Positions 36,525 to 46,795 of a DNA stretch of 64,000 nucleotides are shown in pieces (positions within the stretch are counted from its first letter, which is position 1; each line of letters begins with the position of its first letter). The notes beneath the pieces are model-generated. The model made no database searches. It was not told the origin of the DNA and worked only from the letters and a program-made list of their open reading frames with translations. The position numbers and the translations under genes are program-made. The DNA is taken from positions 1,240,001 to 1,304,000 of the forward strand of contig CP110632.1 in the NCBI GenBank assembly GCA_026210745.1, in the 5' to 3' direction. The DNA comes from Exobasidium rhododendri (Eukaryota > Basidiomycota > Exobasidiomycetes > Exobasidiales > Exobasidiaceae).

Positions 36525-38855
36525 CTAGAGTTGCGCACCCCGTTGGCCCACCTCGGCAGGCGGAGCTTCTATGTTTGTTGTAGCGTCAGAAGACTTCTCC
36601 GCCTCTCTCCACTCTTCCTCATCTCTGTAAGCTTCCAAAGCTGCCACACTTGCTTCCACTAGAGCCCACGCAGTCCGCAGTGCCTTGACATGCAGGTCGT
36701 TTTTGCGAACAAAGTACAAAGCTTGTCCAGTCTTGCGCAAAGCCAAGTCGGTCGACCGTTTGCTCAGTGAATACCGCTCATTGAGAGCTCCAACAAGACA
36801 GATGACCTGAGACGTCAATGCTCTGACCTGAGAGGGTAGCGGTGATCGTTTGACGCTTCGAGCTAGAGAGGCTGCCATGATTAGCAGTTGATCAGACTCG
36901 TCTTGAGAGCCATTCAGCGTGGTGCAGGTCGCATCGTTGTTGCCGCTATATAGGGCAATTTGACGAGCACTGTGAGCATCGATGGTATTCAGTCTTCTTT
37001 GCTCGGCCACAGCTGCAAAGTTGCTGTACATTGTCGAAGCAACAGACTGGGCCAAGGTTCTCGTCAGTTCCCACTGCGACCTCGTGATGATAGACCGAGC
37101 ATCTCTCTCTTCATCCACGTTGACCGTGGCTCCATTCCTGTGACCTGGCTCCTTCTCTGTGGCTCGTAAGATCGCGCCGTCTGCTTCAAACGTCGTCAAA
37201 TTGACCACTTTGTCCCTCTTTGGGTCTGCTCCCTCCACTGTCAGGACTGGTAGTAAGCTGGCAACCCCTCTGGTGGCCGTAGCAAGAGCGCCTGCTCCTA
37301 GACTAAGTCCCAAGTCAATCGCAGAGTTGGCTAGGTACCCTGCGACACTTTGCTTTCTACTCTGTTCAGCAGACGAGGAAGCTTGAGCAGCTCGATGGGC
37401 TCGGGAAGAATGGGGTAGCTGACCACGACGATGCAGTCGATCCAACAGCAGCAGCTCCTTTTCCACCCTCAATTGAATCACCTCTTCTCGATCGCTAGAG
37501 AGAATGTCTCTATCTTCTCGGGTCTCCAGGCACTGCATTGCCTCTCCTAACTTCTCCTTCATCTCTCTTCGGTGTTTCTCTCCAAGGCTGCCATAATCTC
37601 GGGAGTTGAGTGCGGCTAACAAATACCCCAAAGAAGAGACATAAAGATCGGCGGAGTAATCGTTTGGTGTGTCTTCATCGTCAGTGCCGTCGCTTCTATC
37701 CGAATCATCATCATCATCCTCATCTTGACAAAGTCCCGCCTTTTTCGTCCCTTGACTTGAATCTTCATCGTCATCTTCAGATTCTTCCTCGCCATATTTG
37801 TGTCTCCTCAAGCTCACTAAAGCACCCTGTATTGCACCACCGCCCCCACTTGCTTCGAACTTGTTGGATGATTGATGTAGTTTCCAAGGGAATCTGGTGT
37901 TCCTCCCGCTATTCAACGCATCGAGTCTTTTTTGCTTGTGTGTGGATCCGCTCTGTCGACTAGCCAATCTCCTCCTCTTTTCCTTCCAAGCCCTTTCGTC
38001 TTGCTCAGATACTTGTGCTGCCTCCATCGCTAAGCTGACGGCCTTTTCCAATCGCCTCTTGTCCAAGCGCATGGGCCTCTGCTTCTCTGTTTTCTCTCTC
38101 TCTGCCTTTTGAAGAGACAAGGTCTCTTCATTGTCTGACTCATAAGGCGATCGAATCGATCCCGGCACCCAAGCTGACGCAAAACCTTGCAGTGATTTCA
38201 TGCTACGCTGTCGGATACTCATCTGATCGAGCGATACCGGAGACTCGTCCCAGACGTTATGAGACACTGGAGCAGTAAATTCACCATCACCATGAGCCGG
38301 TTGGTTGCTTTGCGCAAAAGCATTTTGTAGCTTCGGTCGAGTAATGCTGACACTGTTTCGAGTCTGCCTGTGTCTTGCATCTGTCACGGACGATTGCTTG
38401 GAATGTGGCATAGAATGATACCCCTTTTTCCTTTCGAGGGCGCTCGCCTGTAAACTGCTTCTCTTGGTGCAATCATCAAGAGAGACGGGGAATTCAATCG
38501 ATGACACCGGGCCCCCTTTCTTGATCACTTCCGCATCTTCATCGTCTGCCCATTGCAACGGCACCTGCTGCAGATTCTGTAAATCTTCGTAACCTTGCAT
38601 TTGCTGGTCTCCCAGAGTAGAAGAGACCGAGACACTCCCTATTGTGTTTGTGTAGTCTTGATAATGCACAGATGGCCATAAGTTGAGAGACGGCGGTGTG
38701 ACATTCGAGTTGCAGAGAGACTTGCGCCGCGTCAGACCCTTGAATACAGATGTACTCGGACCTGCCCCTCTGAGTGAGCTCTGAGCTCGACGTTTCGTAT
38801 CGTTGTCGCCCTTGGGGTCTAGAGTCCCGGCCTTCCCCTTCGCCAAGGTAAACAT
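36525..38855 (-). CDS. Unknown 776-residue protein, disordered N-half and helical C-half
   Basis: I do not recognise this family. One uninterrupted frame runs from the ATG at 38853-38855. Residues 1-340 are disordered and rich in Ser, Gln, Lys and Arg, with basic patches (KRRLEK and KEKRRRL). Residues 350-410 are acidic, with several Asp/Glu runs. From about 430 on the sequence becomes regular: a charged helix (EKHRREMKEKLGEAMQCLE), a small Ala/Gly/Leu-rich segment (IDLGLSLGAGALATA), and several amphipathic helices with ALRTAWALVEASVAALEAY near the end. I see no enzyme motif and no clear membrane span. It shares a divergent promoter with the SCY1-like gene. The start could be extended by an upstream exon, because CCAAAG just before the ATG could be a splice acceptor. 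Confidence 0.75.
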   Translation of the reverse strand: MFTLAKGKAGTLDPKGDNDTKRRAQSSLRGAGPSTSVFKGLTRRKSLCNSNVTPPSLNLWPSVHYQDYTNTIGSVSVSSTLGDQQMQGYEDLQNLQQVPLQWADDEDAEVIKKGGPVSSIEFPVSLDDCTKRSSLQASALERKKGYHSMPHSKQSSVTDARHRQTRNSVSITRPKLQNAFAQSNQPAHGDGEFTAPVSHNVWDESPVSLDQMSIRQRSMKSLQGFASAWVPGSIRSPYESDNEETLSLQKAEREKTEKQRPMRLDKRRLEKAVSLAMEAAQVSEQDERAWKEKRRRLASRQSGSTHKQKRLDALNSGRNTRFPWKLHQSSNKFEASGGGGAIQGALVSLRRHKYGEEESEDDDEDSSQGTKKAGLCQDEDDDDDSDRSDGTDDEDTPNDYSADLYVSSLGYLLAALNSRDYGSLGEKHRREMKEKLGEAMQCLETREDRDILSSDREEVIQLRVEKELLLLDRLHRRGQLPHSSRAHRAAQASSSAEQSRKQSVAGYLANSAIDLGLSLGAGALATATRGVASLLPVLTVEGADPKRDKVVNLTTFEADGAILRATEKEPGHRNGATVNVDEERDARSIITRSQWELTRTLAQSVASTMYSNFAAVAEQRRLNTIDAHSARQIALYSGNNDATCTTLNGSQDESDQLLIMAASLARSVKRSPLPSQVRALTSQVICLVGALNERYSLSKRSTDLALRKTGQALYFVRKNDLHVKALRTAWALVEASVAALEAYRDEEEWREAEKSSDATTNIEAPPAEVGQRGAQL

Positions 38856-39440
38856 CCTCTTTGGCAAGGAATAAAATTAAGCAGCCACAACGCTGTGATG
38901 TCGGATGCAATATGGCAAGAGCTGTCTATGAGTCAAGCGCTGCAGCAAGTCGATCAAGTCTGTTGATCGTAGCGAGAGTTGGAGGGAACATCGGTGTAGA
39001 GCGCTGGGGAGAGACGTACCGATGATACGTAGATAGTACCGTCTTGTTGATACCCTTGATTGTTGATTGCAGTAGTGTAAATTTTGTATAAGTACCGGTA
39101 CTGTTGGTCTACGTGCGCCCCCAATCCATTTCGAATTGTGAAAGCTGCAAGTGAAATGGCGAACTAAGCAAAGAATACAAATGTGCATTTCATTAATACT
39201 CCCTTGGCTGAATCTGTGTCTCCTACACTGCATGAAGAATCTGTAGGTGGCTGCCTACCTTAAATTGTACCGGTATCATCCAGAAAGGTTGGACGGGTTT
39301 CTGCTCACGTGGCCACCCCTCGCAGCCTGGGAACACTCATGACAATACCGGTAGAGAGAGCTTAAGCATCACCACAGTTGACGCTTCAAGGAAGTCAGCG
39401 ATCTGCCCTCTACCGCGGGACGAGAGGAGTAGTGCTGACC
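38856..39440. promoter_or_regulatory. Divergent promoter region, 776-residue protein / SCY1-like
   Basis: 585 bases between divergent start codons, with CCGGTA/TACCGG-containing words repeated (around 39092, 39269, 39346). No known site is assigned. Confidence 0.45.
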
Positions 39441-42080
39441 ATGGACTACTTCAAGTCAGCGGCCACTGCCTTTCTTGCCAAGGCCAGTCCCCTGCCGAAC
39501 TACACCATTGGCGATCGCGATACATGGTTCGAGGGCAAGACGATCTGGAGCCTCCATCAGGGTGTCCGAAAGGAAGACTCCTCCGATTGCAGCATACTCG
39601 TCTTCGATGCCACTCTTCCCGCTCACAACCCACGGCACTCCTCACTCCTTCTCGCCAAGAATGCTCTTCGGAAACTAAGGACGACTAGACATCCAGATGT
39701 GGTCAAGCTGCTAGACAGCGCCGAAACACCGACAGCAGTATACATAGCGATCGAGAGCGTGAAGCCACTTGGGCGAGCATTGGAGGATATGAGAGCAAAG
39801 GCTGGTCAAAAGGAGGAATGGATCGGCTGGGGTCTAAGCAAGATCGCCAGTGCGATCAAGTTTCTGAATTCAGATGCCAAGGCTACGCATGGAAACATCA
39901 GAATGGAGAGCATCTTTATGGCATCGTCTGGCGAATGGAGACTGGGAGGATTTGAATTGCTGAGTTCATTACAAGACGAGGCTCCGACGCTGTACAAGCT
40001 GGGAGGGCTTGTGCCAGACTCTGGTATGTATGCTCCGCCCGAGGTCAAGCAACAAGGATGGGGCACGCTGCGAGATCTGGAGCCACACACTCTGGATTCG
40101 TACATGTTTGCACTCTTTATCCTGAAAGCGTACAACGGGTCCCTACCCCCCACGATTACGAGTGTTCCGAGTCAAGGAAAGGTACCGACGCCAATATATC
40201 AGCTTGTCCGAAGAATGATGACACTCAACGCGAAAAGTCGCTTACCCACCGCTCAATTGCTCCTTGCTGGTCAGGCAGACGGTGGCTTCTTTTCAGAGAA
40301 TCGACTGGTCAAGATTGCCTCTGGTCTTGATGGCTTTGTCCTGGCGAGAGAAGAAGAGAGAATGGAAATCATGAGGCAATTGAAGAGCTCCTCCGACTCT
40401 TTTCCGCCTGAATTCTTGCAATACAAGGTCTTGCCTGCGATCATCAATGCTTTGGCCTTGGCGTCCAGTAATCAGTCATCTAACACACTCTCCACCACGC
40501 TGCAGGCCAATCGAATCCTGCCACTCGTGCTTCAACTAGGTTCTACACTGTCTGACAAGGAGTGGAACCTAAGTGTCGGTCCATCGATTCTCAAGGCATT
40601 CACGAGTCCAGATCGAGCAGTGCGAATGATCTTACTGGAAAGTCTTGACATGTATGCCAACCGCATGGAAAACAGGACAGTGAGTGATAAGATCTGGCCC
40701 AACCTCATCACTGGGTTCGGCGATTCAGCTGCCATCATTCGCGAAGCTACAGTCAAGGCTGTATTGCCGCTTTCCTCCAAGCTTTCCGAGCGCATCTTGA
40801 ACAACGACTTGCTCCGCCAATTAGCTCGAACGCAGGTCGACGTCGAAGCAGGGATCCGAACAAATACGACGATCCTTCTAGGAAGCCTTGCTCCGAAACT
40901 CAGTCTTCAAACGAGGAAGAAAGTGCTGGTTCCTGCCTTTTCTCGAAGTCTCAAAGATCCCTTTGTACATGCAAGGAATGCAGGTGTGATGGCGCTGATG
41001 GCAACAAGTGAGAGCTTTGACGGCGACGACAGTGCAAAGCTTATCATACCTGCCCTTTCGCCATGCCTGGTCGACGTAGAAAGGATCGTCCGTGATCAAG
41101 CAAAAGGTGCCTTGGCTATCTTCCTGGCAAAAGCGGAGGAATTGGCCTCCAAGATGCCTGATCTAGCCATTTCGGACGATTCAGCACAGCCGTTTGGAGA
41201 TCAGAATGGAGCACAGAGTATCATTGCATCAACCGCCAGTGGTGCAGCGTCCGCTTTGACTAGCTGGACCTTTTCTCAATTTGCAAAGCCTGGCGATACC
41301 TCTCGACTTTTACTCAACAGTGATATGTCAAACAGTGACAGAAATGGAAGTGAAGCGCGAAGCAATGATACCTTCTCAGCAATCAATTCAATTCCTTCAG
41401 CGCCCACTGCAATCTCGCCATCCTCATCAAAGGACTCGTTCGCTGCGTCGGATGTGCGCCCATCAAATTGGTCAAAGCAGGGCGATTTGATGGACGTCAT
41501 GGATGATGACGATGACTGGACCGGCTTTGAGACGGCCCCCGTGAGGAATATTCTGTCGACCAAGAAGAAAAGCCTGGGTAGTAGGACAATGAAGAGTCCT
41601 ACTTCTCGTGGCAGTGCATTGGGGGGAAGCCAGAGTGTCGCATCTGGGAAAAAGCTTTTGGCAGTAATCGATGTGGCCGATCAGGGAGCTTGGGACGACG
41701 ATGATTTGATTCGGGAACTCTCAATCACACCCGCGAAGGCAGCAAGTGTGCAGAAAGTGAAAGATATATCCAGATCCGATAGCCCAGCAACGGCGTTTGC
41801 AAAGGCGCCAGCGTGGGAAGGTAATATTTCGGAAGCAGGAGAAGCTGTGGCTGCGAATTATGGCGAGGTGGAACAGGCTGATGCTGGGAATTGGAACGCG
41901 ACTGACGCTGCTTTAGACGAAGACATATTGACGACGAAAGTGCTCGTCGTCGCCAGCGCAGGTGCGTTGACAAAGGAAGAAAAGCGAGCCGAGATGGAGA
42001 AGAAGCGCGAAGAGCGGAAGAGGAGAATGGCCCAACTGAAAGAATCGAAAGCGTCCAAGTTGGCGTTGGGTTTGACTTGA
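39441..42080 (+). CDS. SCY1-like pseudokinase (Cex1/SCYL1 type)
   Basis: SCY1-like proteins combine a dead kinase domain with HEAT repeats and act in tRNA export (Cex1) and Golgi-ER traffic (SCYL1). The single exon from the ATG at 39441 (ACC before it) gives 879 residues. The kinase-like region is residues 20-290: the catalytic HRD position reads HGN (ATHGNIRMESIF) and DFG is replaced by GGFE, so activity is not expected. HEAT-type helices span about 320-590, with PSILKAFTSPDRAVRM and RDPF-like SLKDPFVHARNAG. The tail has acidic-Trp motifs (MDDDDDWTGF and AWDDDDLI) and a basic coiled coil (KRAEMEKKREERKRRM), as in SCYL1, where the C-terminal basic end binds COPI. Confidence 0.93.
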   Translation: MDYFKSAATAFLAKASPLPNYTIGDRDTWFEGKTIWSLHQGVRKEDSSDCSILVFDATLPAHNPRHSSLLLAKNALRKLRTTRHPDVVKLLDSAETPTAVYIAIESVKPLGRALEDMRAKAGQKEEWIGWGLSKIASAIKFLNSDAKATHGNIRMESIFMASSGEWRLGGFELLSSLQDEAPTLYKLGGLVPDSGMYAPPEVKQQGWGTLRDLEPHTLDSYMFALFILKAYNGSLPPTITSVPSQGKVPTPIYQLVRRMMTLNAKSRLPTAQLLLAGQADGGFFSENRLVKIASGLDGFVLAREEERMEIMRQLKSSSDSFPPEFLQYKVLPAIINALALASSNQSSNTLSTTLQANRILPLVLQLGSTLSDKEWNLSVGPSILKAFTSPDRAVRMILLESLDMYANRMENRTVSDKIWPNLITGFGDSAAIIREATVKAVLPLSSKLSERILNNDLLRQLARTQVDVEAGIRTNTTILLGSLAPKLSLQTRKKVLVPAFSRSLKDPFVHARNAGVMALMATSESFDGDDSAKLIIPALSPCLVDVERIVRDQAKGALAIFLAKAEELASKMPDLAISDDSAQPFGDQNGAQSIIASTASGAASALTSWTFSQFAKPGDTSRLLLNSDMSNSDRNGSEARSNDTFSAINSIPSAPTAISPSSSKDSFAASDVRPSNWSKQGDLMDVMDDDDDWTGFETAPVRNILSTKKKSLGSRTMKSPTSRGSALGGSQSVASGKKLLAVIDVADQGAWDDDDLIRELSITPAKAASVQKVKDISRSDSPATAFAKAPAWEGNISEAGEAVAANYGEVEQADAGNWNATDAALDEDILTTKVLVVASAGALTKEEKRAEMEKKREERKRRMAQLKESKASKLALGLT

Positions 42081-44003
42081 GAATGCGGGGGGGTTCCGCC
42101 AGAAGGACAGATTGTGTCAAAAATGAAAGACGATTAATCCATCATGTACATCCACGCACATTATAACCACATTTATTTCTATTCATTGCTCTTGCTCGCT
42201 TGCTGCTATGGCGCAAGGCAGGTACGAGTGGTACGATTGATAGGAAGGGCGCATGTTTGCCAGACGATTGCCTTCAAGAGTGCCAATCTCAAGTACTTGT
42301 TGCCCCATCCCTGCAAAGATGGGTTGGGAAACAACACACCGAGGCTGGTCTCCTTAAATTAGCAAGTTCAAGCAGCTGGAATTTGACAAACCAGTCGAAA
42401 GAAAAAAATACGTTTCTTGCAGGCTCGATCTGAACGTAATGATTACAATACGAACACCTACGGCTAGAAGAATCACTTCGATGGTTTGTGTCAAATATCA
42501 GAGGGGAAGGTGAGTAATGACACTTCGCCCGTGCATGTTTGCCTTGCGTCATTGCCGATACACCGCGACAATCTGTCTTGCATCTGAACACAAAATCGCA
42601 GGCCACATGATTACGATAGCTACCGCTTTATGATTGCTGTGTGATCCACAGATTGCACTTAACAACGCACTAACCTGACCAAACCAGCTAGTCTTCAACA
42701 TCCCAAACACACATGCTGACAACATAAAGGCGGGCTTCTAAGGCTTCATCGTAGCAGCACAGTAAGCGATAGGTTGAAATAATGTAGCTTGTATCCAGAA
42801 TCTCATTGTAACCAGAATCTCATGGAACGGAGCTACATGACGGCGACGAACAGATAAAGTTGTTACTATTCTTGTCTCGCAAATTTAGGGCACTCTTCGT
42901 ACGATGCGATCGGTAATAATACGCGCTTGAGAGATGATCTTCATTTCTTGTAGTTCTTCATCGATCAACTTTCCGACACGTCCTCTTGCGGTCATAAATT
43001 TGATCAAATTCGTGTCGTATATTGCGGTATTTCTTGTTTTCCCAGGTTTTTGTGAAAGTCGCGTTAGACTAATCCGATCCATCGTAGACACTGCTATACA
43101 CCAGCAAAGACATAGAGCACTAATGTCACATTACCTCAGAACCATCACTGTTCAACATTCACTATGTGATTTGCCTAATGTGCTCTTATATCAGGTATAA
43201 GATAGATCATGCATCAAGATGTAGTCTTCTTCCTACTTGGCACTTTCGTCAATGATGCTTTATGAGTTACACTGTTTTAAGTCATCATTAAAAAGGGACT
43301 CAAGGAGATGGACAGGTTTAGTTGCAACTCGCACATACTCATAGGCCTATTCATTTATGTATGTGCGTTCTGCAACCCTTGTCCTCATTGATAACCTAAG
43401 CCTTGTATTGTCATCAAGAGTGACTGCTCTACTTCATGATGGTCGCCTTGTGCATCCCATCGTAGACGTTCGTCACTGCCACTGGAGATCGCAGGCGAAG
43501 CACAGTATTTCGCCGGGCTAGATTGCCTTCTGTTGGGGGACACAAATTTACCTACAGATGAATCAAGTACATAGGATAGTCAAAGATTCTTTCTTCTTTC
43601 TCGCGACTGTGCAAAGACTCTCGTACCGAATGAGACATGACATGACATTTGCTAAATAAACATAATAGATGCCATCCAGGCAATGGCCGCCCAGGGGAAG
43701 ATTATTCGATTGCGGAGCGAGACAGACGCCGAACATGTGTCTATGTTGCCGACGAGAGCATCAAAGTGCCAGTGCGTGACGTTTGTATGTGCATTATCTG
43801 ATCTACCATGCTTTAAAAGACTTGAATTTCCCGCCATGTATCGTCATCCGAGCGGGTAAGCCACCTCAGCATTCTATGCTTCAGCGATTTTGCAATGCGA
43901 AGCGTTCGGTAAGATAGCGCTGCGATGTGAAGGCCCCGAGACCAGAGAGGATATATATATATGCCCTCCGAAATGAGCGCTTTGTCTTGCTGCTAGCAGC
44001 ATT
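42081..44003. other. Gene-poor 1.9 kb stretch
   Basis: The longest region without a supported gene. It is richer in A and T than its surroundings. It holds one small minus ORF (42885-43082, separate entry) and a short direct repeat, CCAGAATCTCAT twice at 42795-42823. I looked for tRNA B-box-like GGTTCGAATC and for U6 or 5S rRNA-like sequence and saw none. Confidence 0.5.
42885..43082 (-). CDS. Small ORF, 65 residues, unknown
   Basis: ATG at 43080-43082 to a stop at 42885-42887. The product is rich in charged and aliphatic residues (for example KLIDEELQEMKIISQARI), so it looks more like protein than chance translation. No family is recognised, and no splice partner was found. It could be a short gene, a decayed exon or noise. 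Confidence 0.25.
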   Translation of the reverse strand: MDRISLTRLSQKPGKTRNTAIYDTNLIKFMTARGRVGKLIDEELQEMKIISQARIITDRIVRRVP

Positions 44004-44672
44004 TCAGTCGTTCAAGTCGAAACTAAGACCCTTGCCCATCTTTGACTTCTCGTGGCGAGCTCGTTTGTTCTTCTTCTTCAGCTCGATATCCTTCTCCTCC
44101 TGGCGACTCTTTCTCTTCTGCACTTCGTCATCTACTACTGCCTCGGGTCCTTCTGTGCTCTTGCTAGACGCAATCAAGCGTTTCGCGTCCTCCAGCCCAC
44201 TGCCCTTCTTGTACGTTTTCCCCCTCGAAGCAGACATATTCGGGGCTATCTCCTCGAAGGAGGCTTCTTCTGTCACCGCCTCTGCAAGAGAAAAATTCAT
44301 GAGTATGCCTGTCCTTACGTTCCACATACTACTACTCGACTCACCCTTCTCGGTCCCGTTGGACACGGCTGCCTCGTCTTTCGATAGATGCTTCCCTTGC
44401 TTGAGTACGACGACCTGAGCTCCATCCCACTCATTCTCGTCTTTGCTAGTATACTCGGTCTGCATTCTGCGCGCTGGGGACGGTCGGCTAGTCGAAGCTC
44501 CTCCTACGCCAAGCAGGTCGTCAAATTCAGAAGAAGCGTCTGCCCCTTCTCCTCCTCTTTTGTCACTAATGTTGCCCCTGCTTTGATTCACTTGGCTGTG
44601 GAGCTTCTGCAGAAAGCTCGGGACAGGAGGGGCCTGGTAGGCCAGCTGGCGAGAGGTTAATTTGGGCGGCAT
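44004..44672 (-). CDS. DUF4604 / KIAA1143-like protein
   Basis: A small, charged, probably nuclear protein of the DUF4604 family, function unknown. The N-terminus SRQLAYQAPPVPSFLQKLH matches the family pattern of an aromatic-Pro stretch followed by a short FL-x-KL helix. The second conserved block is DGAQVVVLKQGKHLSKDE. The C-terminus is Lys/Arg-rich and ends with GKGLSFDLND. The frame is open for 222 codons, but 44344-44282 is very probably a 63-base intron (GTGAGT start, TTTTTCTCTTGCAG end). Removal joins GTEK to EAVTEEASFEE and leaves 201 residues. Confidence 0.8.
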   Translation of the reverse strand: MPPKLTSRQLAYQAPPVPSFLQKLHSQVNQSRGNISDKRGGEGADASSEFDDLLGVGGASTSRPSPARRMQTEYTSKDENEWDGAQVVVLKQGKHLSKDEAAVSNGTEKGESSSSMWNVRTGILMNFSLAEAVTEEASFEEIAPNMSASRGKTYKKGSGLEDAKRLIASSKSTEGPEAVVDDEVQKRKSRQEEKDIELKKKNKRARHEKSKMGKGLSFDLND

Positions 44673-44951
44673 GAAGGGAATGACTAGAGGAGACGAAGCA
44701 GGAAGAGTGTCGTCGCAACGATGAGGGAAAAAAAAAGAAGAAAAAGTTTAATAGATCACAGCGTCCGTGCACAGGAAGGAAGGAGGCAGGCAAGTCTTCA
44801 CGCGCAGGGAGCATCGCTAATCTATGGTGATCATTTCATTACCGCATGCTCTATGTGAGAGGGCCGCCATACAGAAGAGCTTGTGAGAGAGTGGCCAGGA
44901 CTGCGGCGTCAATAGAGCAAGCAACGCCTTTTCATCGGCCTCACACGGTGC

Positions 44952-46228
44952 TCAGGGAAAGCTCTGCAGCACGGCGTCTATGTTAGAATCGGGTGAAGGT
45001 TGCTTTGTGCCTGCCTGCACTGCCTTTCTTGTCTCTTCGGTATCCTTGTACTTGTCCCATGTTGGTACGTCCAATTCAAATCCGCTGTTGAGTAAGGCAG
45101 CAGTCTTCAGCGGGGTGGACAGGAAGTGCAATGGGGGAAATGGCTATGGTACTCACTGTGTCGAGCGGCTGTAGAGCTTGCCCGCAAAACGAGAGATGGG
45201 CAGTGACGCAGCAGGGTTCTGCCGATGCGAGCAAGCTGGTCAGACGTAATACGAACGAACGCAGGACAGGAAGACCACAGTCACCCACAATATTGTGCTC
45301 TGAATCTAGAATGTCCTCGCGAATGTAGAGCATCTTGACCCGGCCAATGACGAGAGTGGTGGTGTGACGACCTGCGTCGTTGTTCCACTCTCGAGTAAAG
45401 TCGACTTCCAGTTCCATCGAGAAGGGTGCTTCCTGTCAATGGGGCAGAGAGAGAGAGAGAGAGAGAGAGACGATAAGGATACGAGAAAAAAAGAGCAACG
45501 CTGCTCAGGCCAGTGTGGATGCTGCTGCCACCACATACCGCAACCCTCGGCGCTCGAACCGTGCGGCCAGGAACCGGAGTCAGGCCACTGAGAGCAAATT
45601 CAGACACTCCAGGAGGCGCATTGATCGACGCAAAGTTGAGGGCTTCGGCGTATGGCTCTGAGCTGAAGATGCGCTCAAAGGAAAGGAGAGTATATGCCAG
45701 TCAGAGCTGATCTGTCAAGCCGAGCAGTGCGCTGGACCACGATAGCTCTGGACTTACGCAGAAGAGATGGTGAAGCACTTGTTGTCATGTATATTACGTT
45801 CACTGTCTTTAATCCTCTCTCGCGAGCCGCCGAACGAGAGCATCACCAGGGGCGGATCATGCGACACCATCTGGTACCAGCTGACAGGCGCTAGGTTGGC
45901 GAGGCCTTCGGTGTTGTACGTTCCCACCAGTGCGACCGGCCGGGGTGACTATTGTGTGCGAAGTGTGAGTGAGTCCTTCCCAGCGCTTCACTCCTGCAGT
46001 CCTCTTCCTTCTCCTCGCTCCACTCACAATGGCGCCCAACATGATCTTGTACATCGCCCGAGCTTCCACCTGCGTCTTTCCTACCTCGATGATCTTGTAG
46101 GGCACTCGCTCCGCTTTCGCTGACGTCTCATGAGAGTTGAGCCCTTGGCCGACCTTCCACGCTGGATCAAGAGGTTGCGATGTAGTGAAGCGGACACCGG
46201 CATCGTACGCTTCTTTGCGGTCACTCAT
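44952..46228 (-). CDS. Flavin-reductase-like (DIM6/NTAB) FMN-binding protein
   Basis: This family binds FMN in a split barrel; fungal members are mostly uncharacterised oxidoreductases. Six exons (46228-46028, 45948-45758, 45662-45539, 45432-45289, 45218-45157, 45084-44952) join in frame to 284 residues. The core begins SPRPVALVGTYNTEGLANLAP, followed by VSWYQMVSHDPPLVMLSFGG, both typical of the flavin site. Next come EPYAEALNFASINAPPGVSEF and LVIGRVKMLYIREDIL. The last two exons assemble LPISRFAGKLYSRSTHGFEL, the usual closing motif. Exon 5 is only 62 bases and was placed by that motif. It is divergent from the unknown gene at 46796. Confidence 0.88.
45446..45470. repeat. GA dinucleotide microsatellite in intron
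   Basis: About twelve AG units in the third intron of the flavin-reductase-like gene. On the coding strand they form the CT tract just upstream of the splice acceptor at 45433. Confidence 0.9.
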
Positions 46229-46795
46229 CGTCTTCTTAGAGGGGCGAGAGAGTGAGAATGAGAGTGACGAGAGCTGGTACCGTCGACTTTGTATTCGACA
46301 TCGGAAATGACGGTCGAGGCGTTATTCTTAAAGGCGCGAGCAGACTAGCTACTTGCTCCCCTCGGACGACACGAAGCATGCATATCGTCATCTATCTATA
46401 TATGTATACATTTGACCGTGTCCTCAAAAATACTAAACGAGCGACAGAATCACACTAAACGAGCGACGGACGACCATCCTGCATTGTGTATTTGCACAGA
46501 CCAGCAGGGAGGTCTCTCTCACACACACACGAATAATCAATGAGGCGGAATGGTCGACGATTAATCTCCTTCTGGGTCCTTTGAATTGCCTTTTGCATGA
46601 ACACGTTGGTGCCGGAGAGAAAAGGACGTCTGCGTTATGCCCACGTGACAGAACAAGGCGTGGGCGGCGGGGCGGAAGAGGGTCCATGAAAGGGCAGCGC
46701 GACACTATGACATCACGTCGGTCAGTCGGGGCACCGCTCTTCTATAATCATTGGTTTGCAACACTTCTTCTCAACTCCATCCCACCACACGGAAG
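46229..46795. promoter_or_regulatory. Divergent promoter region, flavin-reductase-like / unknown
   Basis: 567 bases between divergent start codons. A direct repeat, AAACGAGCGACAGAATCACACT then AAACGAGCGACGGA, lies at 46434-46470. Confidence 0.45.
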
